Origin: Halomonas sp. 328
Lineage (GTDB): Bacteria > Pseudomonadota > Gammaproteobacteria > Pseudomonadales > Halomonadaceae
NCBI RefSeq assembly: GCF_015645095.1
Contig: NZ_JADOTW010000031.1
Location: forward strand, 1-43,816
Direction of reading: 5' to 3'
DNA length: 43,816 nucleotides
Every line of letters begins with the position of its first letter. The stretch's first letter is position 1. The notes beneath the pieces were generated by a model. It made no database searches, was not told the origin of the DNA, and saw only the letters and a program-made list of their open reading frames with translations. Position numbers and translations under genes: made by a program. Below, in pieces: positions 26,282 to 33,312 of the stretch.

Positions 26282-27349
26282 TCAGGCGACCCGCTCGAGC
26301 AGGGCGTCGAAGGCGCGGTCGAAGGCGGCCAGGCCCTCCGCTTGCAGGGCGTCGCCCTCGGCGTCGAGATCGATGCCGAGGGCCGTCAGTGCGGCGAGCT
26401 GCCGCCGGGCGGCGTCGAGGTCCCGGGTCAGGGTCTCGGCGGCCTCGCCGTGGTCGGCGAAGGCCTCGAGGGTCGCCGCCGGCACGGTGTTGACGGTGTC
26501 GGGACCGATCAGCTCCTCCACGTAGCGCACGTCGGAGTAGGCCGGGTCCTTGGTGCCGGTGCTGGCCCACAGGCAGCTCGGCGGCCGGGCGCCGGCGGCG
26601 CCCAGGGCGGCGAAATCGTCGCCGCCGAACACGTCCTGCCAGCGGGCATAGGCGGCCCTGGCGGAGGCGATGGCGGCGGTGCCGCGCAGCTCGGGAGCGG
26701 CTTCCGCCAGCCGCGGGTCGAGGCGGGCATCGACCCGGCTGAGGAAGACGCTGGCCACCCCGCGCAGGCCGGCGACCGGTAGTCCGGCGGCATGGCGGGC
26801 GGCCAGGCCCTCGCGGAAGGCGGCGAAGACGGCGTCGAGCTGGCGCGGCGAGAAGATCAGGGTGACATTGATATTGATCCCGGCGGCGACGGCGTCGCGG
26901 ATCGCCGGCAGACAGGCCGGCGTCGCCGGGATCTTGATCATGGCGTTGGGACGGTCGATGGCCGTCCACAGCCGGCGGGCCTCGGCCAGGGTGGCGTCGG
27001 CGTCCTGGGCCAGGCGCGGCGAGACCTCGAAGCTGACATAGCCCTTGTCACCCCGCGATTCATCGTAGCGGGGACGCAGCAGGTCGCAGGCCTCGCGGAT
27101 ATCGGGCAGCACCAGGGCCTCGAAGCGGCGCTCCGGGTCCGGCGCCTCGGCGCGCAGCCGGGCCAGGTCCTCCTGGTAGAGCGGGTCCTCGGCGAGGGCC
27201 TGGTGGAAGATCGCCGGGTTGGAGGTGACCCCGGCGATGGCGTCCTCCTCGATCAGGCGGCGCAGCCGGCCGCCGCGCAGCAGCTGGCGCGACAGTTGGT
27301 CCAGCCAGACCTGCTGGCCGAAGTCGGCGATGCGGCTCAGTCGACTCAT
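26282..27349 (-). CDS. tal: Transaldolase
   Basis: 355 residues from ATG 27349, whose ATGA overlaps the nucleoside-hydrolase stop. The open frame extends further but into the neighbouring gene. Visible: GVTSNPAIFHQAL near 40 (substrate Asn/Thr), FEVSPRLAQD near 105, AMIKIPATPACLPAI near 137 with the Schiff-base Lys, and INVTLIFSPRQ near 158. The about 355-residue length and sequence fit the longer actinobacterial/cyanobacterial-type transaldolase. It moves dihydroxyacetone units between sugar phosphates in the pentose phosphate pathway, so here it would process ribose-5-phosphate made by the operon's ribokinase. Confidence 0.94.
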   Translation of the reverse strand: MSRLSRIADFGQQVWLDQLSRQLLRGGRLRRLIEEDAIAGVTSNPAIFHQALAEDPLYQEDLARLRAEAPDPERRFEALVLPDIREACDLLRPRYDESRGDKGYVSFEVSPRLAQDADATLAEARRLWTAIDRPNAMIKIPATPACLPAIRDAVAAGININVTLIFSPRQLDAVFAAFREGLAARHAAGLPVAGLRGVASVFLSRVDARLDPRLAEAAPELRGTAAIASARAAYARWQDVFGGDDFAALGAAGARPPSCLWASTGTKDPAYSDVRYVEELIGPDTVNTVPAATLEAFADHGEAAETLTRDLDAARRQLAALTALGIDLDAEGDALQAEGLAAFDRAFDALLERVA

Positions 27350-28332
27350 GACGCGGTCTCCTCGGTGTCGATAAAGGTTTCCATGAAGAGGGTCAGCAGG
27401 CGCTCGGCGTCCACACCCACGCAGACGCCCTGGGAGGGCAGGCCGTCCCAGTCGCCGGGGGGAAAGTCCCGGTCGTCGGGGCGCTGCAGGGTCTGGCCCA
27501 TGGCGATGCCGTCGGTGACCGCGCGCACCGGCCCCCGGCGCACCTCGAACAGGCTCGGGTCGATCACATAGGCCACGGCGCTGGAGTCGTGGACATAGCA
27601 GCCGTCGATGGCCTCCCGGGCCGAGTAGAAGCCCACGTAATGGCGGGAGATCTGCCACATGAAGTCGCCATCCTCGCCGCCCTGGTCGCGCAGGCGGGCG
27701 AAGTCGGCGTTGCTCATCAACACCCGGTGGGTCACGTCCAGGCCCACCGCGGTGACCGGCCAGGGGGCGGTGAAGACCAGGTCGGCGGCCAGGGGGTCGC
27801 CGTGGATATTGGCCTCCGCCGCCGGGGTGACATTGCCGCCCTGGCCGCCGACGCCGAAGGCGCCGCCCATGATCACCACCGCCTTGACCAGCTCGGCGAT
27901 CGCCGGGTCCTCCTTGAGGGCCAGGGCCAGGTTGGTCAGGGGCCCCACCGCCACCAGGGTCACCTCGCCGGGGTGGGCGCGGACGGTGTCGATGATCCAG
28001 CGATAGGCGGGGCGCGGGTCCGGCGTGCGGCTCGGCGCGAAGCTCTGGCCGACGTTACCCAGGCCGTCGTCGCCATGCACCATGGCCGGCGGCGGCGACT
28101 TGGCCATCGCCAGGGGCTCCCGGGCGCCGCGGGCGATGGGCACCTCGATGGCGAAGCGCTCGGCCAGGTAGCAGGCGTTGGCGGTGGTGGTGTCGATGCC
28201 GGCATTGCCGTGCACGGTGGTGATGCCGAGCAGCTCGATGGCCGGGTGGCGATGCAGGAAGAGCAGCGCCATGGCGTCGTCGACGCCCGGGTCGGTATCG
28301 AAGATCACCTTGTGAGCAGGGGCGGAGGTCAT
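27346..28332 (-). CDS. Inosine/uridine-preferring nucleoside hydrolase
   Basis: 328 residues. The N-terminal KVIFDTDPGVDDAMALLF (8-25) is the calcium-binding Asp cluster of the nucleoside hydrolase family. GITTVHGNAGIDTTTANA near 36-53 and ALGPLTNLALAL-type (VAVGPLTNLALAL) near 125, then VVIMGGAFGVGGQGGNVTPAAEANIHGDP near 150-175, complete the fold. It splits ribonucleosides into base and ribose. Which nucleoside is preferred is not clear. Eleven bases after rbsK, and coupled to tal by 4 bases. Confidence 0.95.
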   Translation of the reverse strand: MTSAPAHKVIFDTDPGVDDAMALLFLHRHPAIELLGITTVHGNAGIDTTTANACYLAERFAIEVPIARGAREPLAMAKSPPPAMVHGDDGLGNVGQSFAPSRTPDPRPAYRWIIDTVRAHPGEVTLVAVGPLTNLALALKEDPAIAELVKAVVIMGGAFGVGGQGGNVTPAAEANIHGDPLAADLVFTAPWPVTAVGLDVTHRVLMSNADFARLRDQGGEDGDFMWQISRHYVGFYSAREAIDGCYVHDSSAVAYVIDPSLFEVRRGPVRAVTDGIAMGQTLQRPDDRDFPPGDWDGLPSQGVCVGVDAERLLTLFMETFIDTEETAS

Positions 28333-28343
28333 TGTTGTTCTCC

Positions 28344-29294
28344 TCAGGGAGTGGCGGGGGGGAGTTCGTGGCGATAGGGGATCGCCGTCTGGGCGCCCGG
28401 GCGGGTGACGGCGATGGCGGCGGCGGCCTGGCCCTCCTGTAGGGCCGTGATCACCTCGGCGCCGCGGGCCAGGGCCGCGGCGAAGGCGCCGACGAAGGTA
28501 TCGCCGGCGCCGGTGGTATCCACCGCCGTGACCGGCCGGGCGGGGGCGTGGTGGAGGCCCGACTCGAGGCCCGCCACGACGCCCTGGGCGCCCAGGGTGA
28601 TCAGTACCCGGCGACAGCCCAGGGCCTGGAGCCGCTCGATGGCCCGGGCCGCCTGGTCGGGGTCGGCCACGGGGCAGCCGCTAAGGGCCTCGGCCTCGCT
28701 CTCGTTGACCACCAGCCAGTCGACCAGGGCGAGCAGTTCGCCGGGCAGCGCCATGGCCGGGGCGGCGTTGAGCAGGGTGGTGGCACCATGGGCCCGGGCG
28801 CGCTCGAAGGCGTGGCGTACCGTCTCGAGCGGCACTTCCAGCTGGCAGACCACCAGTCTGGCCGAGGCCAGCAGGGCCTCGGCGGCCTCCACATCGGCTG
28901 GCGTGAGCTCGGCATTGCTGCCGGGGATCACCACGATGCTGTTCTGGCTGGCGTCATCGACCTGGATCATGGCCACGCCGGTTGCTCCGGCGGCGCTGGT
29001 GCGCACGGCCTGGTGCCGGATGCCTTCGCGAGAGAGGTTGTCGCGCAGGGCATGACCATGGGCGTCGTCGCCGAGGCAGCCGACCATCACCGTGGCGGCG
29101 CCCAGGCGCGCCGCGGCCACGGCCTGGTTGGCGCCCTTGCCGCCGGGGGTGGTGGCGAAGCCGTGGCCGAGCAGGGTCTCGCCGGGCACGGGATGGCGTG
29201 GCGTGCGCACCACCAGGTCCATGTTGAGGCTGCCGACGACGACGACGTCGGGAGCATCACCGCTGGGGGGAGTGAGGGGCGTAGAGAGTGTCAC
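28344..29294 (-). CDS. rbsK: Ribokinase
   Basis: 316 residues from GTG 29294, preceded by AGGA eight bases away; upstream in-frame codons give unlike sequence. PfkB-family landmarks: VVVGSLNMDLVVRTPRHP near the start, ETLLGHGFATTPGGKGANQAVAAARLG near 38-65 (first signature, GGKGANQA), then the C-terminal signature DTTGAGDTFVGAFAAAL with catalytic Asp near 260. It phosphorylates ribose at C5. First gene of the nucleoside operon and the entry to the pentose phosphate pathway. A long leader of about 250 bases separates it from the operator palindrome. Confidence 0.95.
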   Translation of the reverse strand: MTLSTPLTPPSGDAPDVVVVGSLNMDLVVRTPRHPVPGETLLGHGFATTPGGKGANQAVAAARLGAATVMVGCLGDDAHGHALRDNLSREGIRHQAVRTSAAGATGVAMIQVDDASQNSIVVIPGSNAELTPADVEAAEALLASARLVVCQLEVPLETVRHAFERARAHGATTLLNAAPAMALPGELLALVDWLVVNESEAEALSGCPVADPDQAARAIERLQALGCRRVLITLGAQGVVAGLESGLHHAPARPVTAVDTTGAGDTFVGAFAAALARGAEVITALQEGQAAAAIAVTRPGAQTAIPYRHELPPATP

Positions 29295-29549
29295 TGTCTT
29301 GATCCTGAGGGTTGAGGCTAGTTCAGGGCTCGCCGGGCAGGCACGGGCGGGTCGCCGGCGGGGCCGGATCGAGGGCGTGCTGAGCGGGAGGCGGCGGCTG
29401 GGTCGGGGCGCCGAGTGTGGCGGCGGCACCGGATGGTGCGGAGAGGGCGCGGGTGCCTTCTCGAGAGGCGCCTGTCGGAATAGGGAAGCGAGTGGGCTGG
29501 CATGGGAGCTTGCCTCTGGGTCTTGTGGTTGTTTTTTGCCTACCCTAGG
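29295..29549. other. Long leader upstream of ribokinase
   Basis: About 255 bases between the rbsK start and the operator contain GC-rich sequence with several short inverted repeats, but no open frame or riboswitch I recognise. If the promoter lies at the palindrome (TTGCGC at 29565-29570 and TAGGGT at 29542-29547 on the minus strand, 17-base spacer), this would be an untranslated 5' leader. Confidence 0.35.
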
Positions 29550-29583
29550 CAAATAAAAACGATTGCGCAATCGTTTTTATTTG
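29550..29583. promoter_or_regulatory. 34-bp perfect palindromic operator between rbsK and its LacI regulator
   Basis: The 17 bases ending ACGATTGC are followed immediately by their exact reverse complement, core ACGATTGCGCAATCGT, flanked by A/T tracts. The core has the central CG and symmetric form of LacI-family sites. It lies in the divergent gap between the nucleoside operon and the RbsR-like gene, so one repressor could control both. On each strand its centre supplies a TTGCGC that could serve as a -35. The remaining 29584-29810 shows no further element I can support. Confidence 0.75.
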
Positions 29584-29810
29584 TCCGATAGGCTAGCCTG
29601 GCAAGCAGATCCCGGCACCGACACCTGGCGGGCCCTGAGCTGCCCACCGTGTGGCTTGGTCAGAAAATCAAGGGGTTATCTGGTGCATCCCTGGGCGGCG
29701 GCGGCCCGGATCGCGTATCCTGAGCATCGCGACCCGGAACCGGTCCCCGGGGCGAGGCGATACCGGTCGGCAGGTCGGGCGGTCAATGAGTGCAATGGCG
29801 GAGGCAGCGG

Positions 29811-30812
29811 ATGGTGACGATTACCGATGTGGCGAAGGCGGCGGGGGTCTCGGTCTCCACCGTTTCCCATGTGGTGAACGACACCCGCTTCGTCAAGCCG
29901 GAGACCCGGGCTCGGGTGATGGCGGCCATCGAGCGCCTCGACTACACCCCCAGCAGCTCGGCGCAGTCGTTGAAGAAGAACGTCACCCATACCGTCGGGA
30001 TGATCGTCACCAGCTCCACCAACCCCTACTTCGCCGAGGTGGTTTCCGGGGTGGAGGCGGCCCTCTATGCGGCGGGCTTCAACCTGATGCTGTGCAACTC
30101 CGGGCGCGATATCGACAGGCAGCGCAGCTATATTCGCACCCTCAAGGGCAAACGCATCGATGGCCTGCTGGTGCTGGAGTCGGTGATCTCCGAGGAGTTC
30201 CTGGCGCTGCTCACCGCCTGCCCCTTCCCGGTGGTGCTGATGGACAACGAGGCCCCGACCCTGGCCAGCGTCGTCGATGATTCCGAGCAGGGCGGCTACC
30301 TGGCCACCCGCTACCTGATCGAGCAGGGCCATCGAGAGATCGGTTGCATTACCGGCCCCGCGGACCATTACCAGTCCCGGCAGCGCTATCGCGGCTTTCG
30401 GCGCGCCCTCGCCGAGGCGGGGCTCGAGGTCGAGCCGGCCTGGGTCCAGGCCGGCAACCTGGAGGTCGGCGGTGGCGAGGCCGCCATCCAGGCGCTGGCC
30501 GCCGGTCCGCGGCGTCCCACGGCGCTGTTCGCCTTCAACGACCTGCTGGCCCTGGGGGCCATCGGTGAGGCGACTCGCCGCGGCTGGCGGGTCCCCGAGG
30601 CGCTGTCGATCATCGGCTACGACGATATCGAGATCGCTCGCCTGCTCTCTCCCTCCCTGACCACCCTGCGTCAGCAGACCGACCGCCTGTGTCGTGAGGC
30701 CTGCCGGCTGTTGACGGCGGCCATCGCCGCCAAGGAGCCGGTCTTCGAGCAGGTGCGAATCGCGCCGCAACGGGTGATTCGCGACTCGGTGCGTGAGCCG
30801 CCGACGGATTAA
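29811..30812 (+). CDS. LacI-family repressor of the nucleoside operon (RbsR-like)
   Basis: 333 residues from ATG 29811, with GGAGG upstream. The N-terminal helix-turn-helix is MVTITDVAKAAGVSVSTVSHV (key part TITDVAKAAGVSVSTVSHV), then the hinge PSSSAQSLKKNVTHTVGMIV, and a sugar-binding domain with TSSTNPYFAEVVSGVE, REIGCITGP and the late IIGYDDIEIARLLSPSLTTLRQ. Highly like RbsR/PurR-type regulators. Divergent from rbsK across the palindrome, so the likely ligand is ribose, ribose-5-phosphate or a nucleoside. Its last 13 codons are repeated just downstream. Confidence 0.92.
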   Translation: MVTITDVAKAAGVSVSTVSHVVNDTRFVKPETRARVMAAIERLDYTPSSSAQSLKKNVTHTVGMIVTSSTNPYFAEVVSGVEAALYAAGFNLMLCNSGRDIDRQRSYIRTLKGKRIDGLLVLESVISEEFLALLTACPFPVVLMDNEAPTLASVVDDSEQGGYLATRYLIEQGHREIGCITGPADHYQSRQRYRGFRRALAEAGLEVEPAWVQAGNLEVGGGEAAIQALAAGPRRPTALFAFNDLLALGAIGEATRRGWRVPEALSIIGYDDIEIARLLSPSLTTLRQQTDRLCREACRLLTAAIAAKEPVFEQVRIAPQRVIRDSVREPPTD

Positions 30813-30901
30813 CCCAGGCGCCGGTCATCGAGCCGGGGCGGGTCGGAGCACGGCGGGTGATCCGCGACTCGGTGCATGAGCCACCGACGGATCTACACTG
30901 A
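30813..30901 (+). pseudogene. Remnant of a second LacI-family gene 3' end
   Basis: Directly after the repressor's TAA, another frame reads [27 protein letters not shown] and stops at TGA 30899-30901. It parallels the repressor's own tail (EPVFEQVRIAPQRVIRDSV..EPPTD). At DNA level 30854-30892 matches 30771-30809 with three differences in 39. Because similarity extends upstream with amino-acid-type substitutions, it looks like the end of a homologous lacI gene rather than a fresh duplication. No start; not expected to be expressed. Confidence 0.65.
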
Positions 30902-30914
30902 TAGGTGTCGCGCC

Positions 30915-30931
30915 GGAAGGCCTGGCCTTCC
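30915..30931. terminator. Short palindrome before gfa
   Basis: GGAAGGCC-T-GGCCTTCC is a perfect inverted repeat between the lacI remnant and gfa, 25 bases before the gfa start. It could end upstream transcription or act in the gfa leader; no T-run follows. Confidence 0.3.
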
Positions 30932-30956
30932 GGGATTCCCTAGAGGAGGCGTCACC

Positions 30957-31547
30957 ATGAACGATACCGTCAAGCTGCATCCGGCGGTGGATAACGGCAT
31001 CACGCCGGCCGATCCGGACTTCGACGGAGCCACCCTGCTGTGTCGCTGCAAGGAGCAGCAGGTGGTGGTGGCCATCCATGAGCAGTGTCAGCATAACCAC
31101 CTGTGCGGCTGCACCAAGTGCTGGAAGCCCGAGGGCGCCCTGTTCTCCCAGGTGGCGGTCGTGCCCCGGGCCAGCGTGCATGTCATCGCGCATCCGGAAA
31201 AGCTCGAGATCCTCGACCGCAAGGCGGCGATCCGTCGCCACGCCTGCACCGGCTGTGGCGTGCATCTGTTCGGGCGCATCGAGCAGAAGGGCCATCCCTT
31301 CTATGGCCTCGATTTCATCCACCCGGAGCTCTCCCACCATGGCGGCTGGGCGCCGCCGGGCTTCGCCGCCTTCGTCTCGTCGATCATCGAGTCCGGGGTC
31401 GATCCGGGACGCATGCCGGTGATCCGTGAGCGGCTGCGGCAGCTCAAGCTGGAGCCCTATGACTGCCTGTCGCCCACCCTGATGGATGCCATCGCCACCC
31501 ATGTCGCCAAGGCCAAGGGGGTGCTGGGCGACGAACGGGCCGCCTGA
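30957..31547 (+). CDS. gfa: Gfa-type S-(hydroxymethyl)glutathione synthase (GFA/CENP-V fold)
   Basis: 196 residues from ATG 30957, with GAGGAGG upstream. Zinc ligands are all visible: LLCRC (Cys29, Cys31), CGCTKCW (Cys50, Cys52, Cys55) and CTGCGVH near 97-100. The sequence closely follows Gfa of Paracoccus, proposed to speed the joining of formaldehyde with glutathione before GSH-dependent formaldehyde dehydrogenase. That activity has been debated, and Gfa may rather carry glutathione. No dehydrogenase gene is adjacent. Cytoplasmic, single gene, convergent with the methyltransferase. Confidence 0.92.
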   Translation: MNDTVKLHPAVDNGITPADPDFDGATLLCRCKEQQVVVAIHEQCQHNHLCGCTKCWKPEGALFSQVAVVPRASVHVIAHPEKLEILDRKAAIRRHACTGCGVHLFGRIEQKGHPFYGLDFIHPELSHHGGWAPPGFAAFVSSIIESGVDPGRMPVIRERLRQLKLEPYDCLSPTLMDAIATHVAKAKGVLGDERAA

Positions 31548-31549
31548 TT

Positions 31550-31586
31550 ATCGCCCCCGTCGGGTGGGTGCCCGGTGGGGGGCGAT
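31550..31586. terminator. Hairpin between gfa and the converging methyltransferase
   Basis: ATCGCCCCC and GGGGGCGAT form a nine-pair outer stem; the inner bases can also pair (GTCGGG with CCCGGT-like). It lies just after the gfa stop and 10 bases before the other stop, well placed as a two-way terminator, though it lacks a T-run. Confidence 0.5.
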
Positions 31587-31596
31587 GGCCGGGAGA

Positions 31597-32199
31597 TCAG
31601 CGGTGGCAGGTATAGAGATGGGCCGGCAGGATATTGAGCGGTTCGAAGCCTTTCTCGACCCGGGTGAAGAGGCGGCGCAGGTCGCCTCCCACCTTGGGCG
31701 AGAATTGATAGATGAGCATGGCGCCCTCATCGCTCAGCGCTTCCCGGCTGTCGTGGAGAATGCGCTCGCGGCACTCGCCGGGCATGGTGCTGAAGGGGAT
31801 CCCGGCGACGATATAGTCAGCGGGTGGCAGGTCCAGCCGGCTCAACTCCGCCTGGATGGTCTCGGCGGAGCCGGCCACCACCTGCAGGCGCGGGTCGGGG
31901 AGCGACTCCCCCAGGTAGGCGACGAAATCCGGGTTGGTCTCCAGGGCCAGGAGGGTGGCGTCCGGGGGCAGCCGGGCCAGGATCTCCCGGGTGATGGTAC
32001 CCACCCCGGGGCCGTACTCCACCACCACCCGGGCTCGGTCCCACTCCACCCGATCGAGGAGCCGCCGCACCAGAAAGGGAGAGCTGGGGATAATGGAACC
32101 CAGCATGCGCGGATGCTTGAAGAAATTCCTGGCGAACAGCGAGAGCTGGGCGCGTCGTGATGGGGCTAGCACGCGACTGGGGCGGTCGGGCACCGTCAT
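31597..32199 (-). CDS. SAM-dependent methyltransferase, phospholipid N-methyltransferase (PmtA)-like
   Basis: 200 residues from ATG 32199, with GGAGA upstream. FARNFFKHPRMLGSIIPSSPFLVRRLL near 22-48 is the amphipathic start seen in PmtA/rRNA-adenine-dimethylase-like lipid methyltransferases. The SAM-binding loop is VVVEYGPGVGTITREILARLP (GPGVG near 65-70), followed by LLALETNPDF, then DYIVAGIPFSTMP with a motif IV resembling NLPF-type sequences. It may methylate phosphatidylethanolamine, but related proteins with other targets exist. Confidence 0.8.
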   Translation of the reverse strand: MTVPDRPSRVLAPSRRAQLSLFARNFFKHPRMLGSIIPSSPFLVRRLLDRVEWDRARVVVEYGPGVGTITREILARLPPDATLLALETNPDFVAYLGESLPDPRLQVVAGSAETIQAELSRLDLPPADYIVAGIPFSTMPGECRERILHDSREALSDEGAMLIYQFSPKVGGDLRRLFTRVEKGFEPLNILPAHLYTCHR

Positions 32200-32453
32200 G
32201 GGCGTCTCTCCTGCGATGGGCGGGTATGATTCCACTCTAGCAGCCCGTCGGACTTAACGCCGATCTACTGCGAATCCCGGGCTTTCGGTGAACTTCTTTC
32301 GATCCGACGACTTGAATCGCCTGTCATTCGCCTCATCCGATCGATCAACGCCTCTCCCAATCCGTGATTCAGGTGACGATCGGTCAACCCCGATCGACCG
32401 CCAGCAACCCCGTCGGCCTGGCGCCGATTCCCTGCGGGCCGGGCAAAGGGGAC

Positions 32454-32495
32454 TTGTCCTGGATCAAGCGTCGTGATTCGCGACTCTGCTACATT
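32454..32495 (+). promoter_or_regulatory. Anr/FNR-like site with extended -10 before the CBS-BON gene
   Basis: TTGTCCTGGATCAA (32454-32467) fits TTGAT-N4-ATCAA in the right half site and in the first three bases of the left. An extended -10 TGCTACATT follows, with TACATT at 32490-32495. Taking the start about seven bases after it puts the site centre near -41.5, the class II activator position. The left half is imperfect. Nothing else stands out in 32200-32560. Confidence 0.45.
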
Positions 32496-32560
32496 CAGAG
32501 AATGATCAGGCATCGGGAGCCGATCCTGGCCTCCCGGGCCCAGGCCAACGAGGGAATGCT

Positions 32561-33241
32561 ATGCAAGCCGTGGATATCATGACGCCCAATGTCATCACCG
32601 TCGCTCCGGATACCCAGGTGCAGGAGGTGGCGCGGTTGCTGCTGGAGAATCATATCAGTGCGGTGCCGGTGGTGGATGCCGAGCAGCGGGTGCTGGGGAT
32701 CGTCAGCGAGGGCGATCTGATGCGCCGCATCGAGGCCAATGGCGAGCGGCCGCGCCACTGGCTGCGCGCCCTGTTCGAGACGCCGGCGAGCCCCCTGGAC
32801 TATATCAAGTCCCATGGCCGCACCGCCGAGCAGGTGATGACTGCGCCGGTGATCCAGGTGAAGCGAGACATGCCGCTGGACGAGATCGCCCGCTTGCTGG
32901 AGAAGCATCGCATCAAGCGGGTGCCGGTCACCGAGGAGGGGCGATTGGTCGGCATCATCAGCCGGGCCAACCTGCTGCGCGGTTTCTCGGTGGCGGGCCT
33001 GGAGGAGGGCGCCACCGTGGATGATCGGGCCATTCGCGACCGCCTCCATAAGGAGCTGGAGGAGACCCTGGGCCTGGGCCAGATCAATGTCATCGTGGTT
33101 CAGGGCGAGGTGCAGCTGTGGGGCCTGGTGGACAGCGCCGAGCAACGCAAGGCGGCCCAGGTGGCCGCGGAAGACATCCCCGGCGTTAAGCGGGTGGAGA
33201 ACAACCTGGGCATGTTGCCGCGGGGATTAAGTGGCGCCTAG
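32561..33241 (+). CDS. Two CBS domains plus BON domain protein
   Basis: 226 residues, ATG 32561 behind GAGGG. Residues about 3-62 (VDIMTPNVITV..., AVPVVDAEQRVLGIVSEGDLMRR) and about 88-146 (AEQVMTAPVIQVKR..., RVPVTEEGRLVGIISRANLLR) are a CBS pair that usually senses adenosine nucleotides. Residues about 150-218 (DRAIRDRLHKEL..., INVIVVQGEVQLWGLVDSAEQRKAA..., GVKRVENNL) are a BON domain, often tied to membranes or osmotic stress. Common in proteobacteria; role unknown. The upstream Anr-like site suggests induction at low oxygen. A good terminator follows. Confidence 0.93.
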   Translation: MQAVDIMTPNVITVAPDTQVQEVARLLLENHISAVPVVDAEQRVLGIVSEGDLMRRIEANGERPRHWLRALFETPASPLDYIKSHGRTAEQVMTAPVIQVKRDMPLDEIARLLEKHRIKRVPVTEEGRLVGIISRANLLRGFSVAGLEEGATVDDRAIRDRLHKELEETLGLGQINVIVVQGEVQLWGLVDSAEQRKAAQVAAEDIPGVKRVENNLGMLPRGLSGA

Positions 33242-33258
33242 CAGTCTGTTGGAAGCTC

Positions 33259-33285
33259 GAAGGGGTGGCCTTAGGCCACCCCTTC
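33259..33285. terminator. Strong hairpin terminator after the CBS-BON gene
   Basis: GAAGGGGTGGCC-TTA-GGCCACCCCTTC is a perfect 12-bp stem with a three-base loop, followed by GTCGTTCTG. It also serves the converging aminotransferase gene. Confidence 0.75.
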
Positions 33286-33312
33286 GTCGTTCTGCTCCAG
33301 CGCCGTTGCCGG

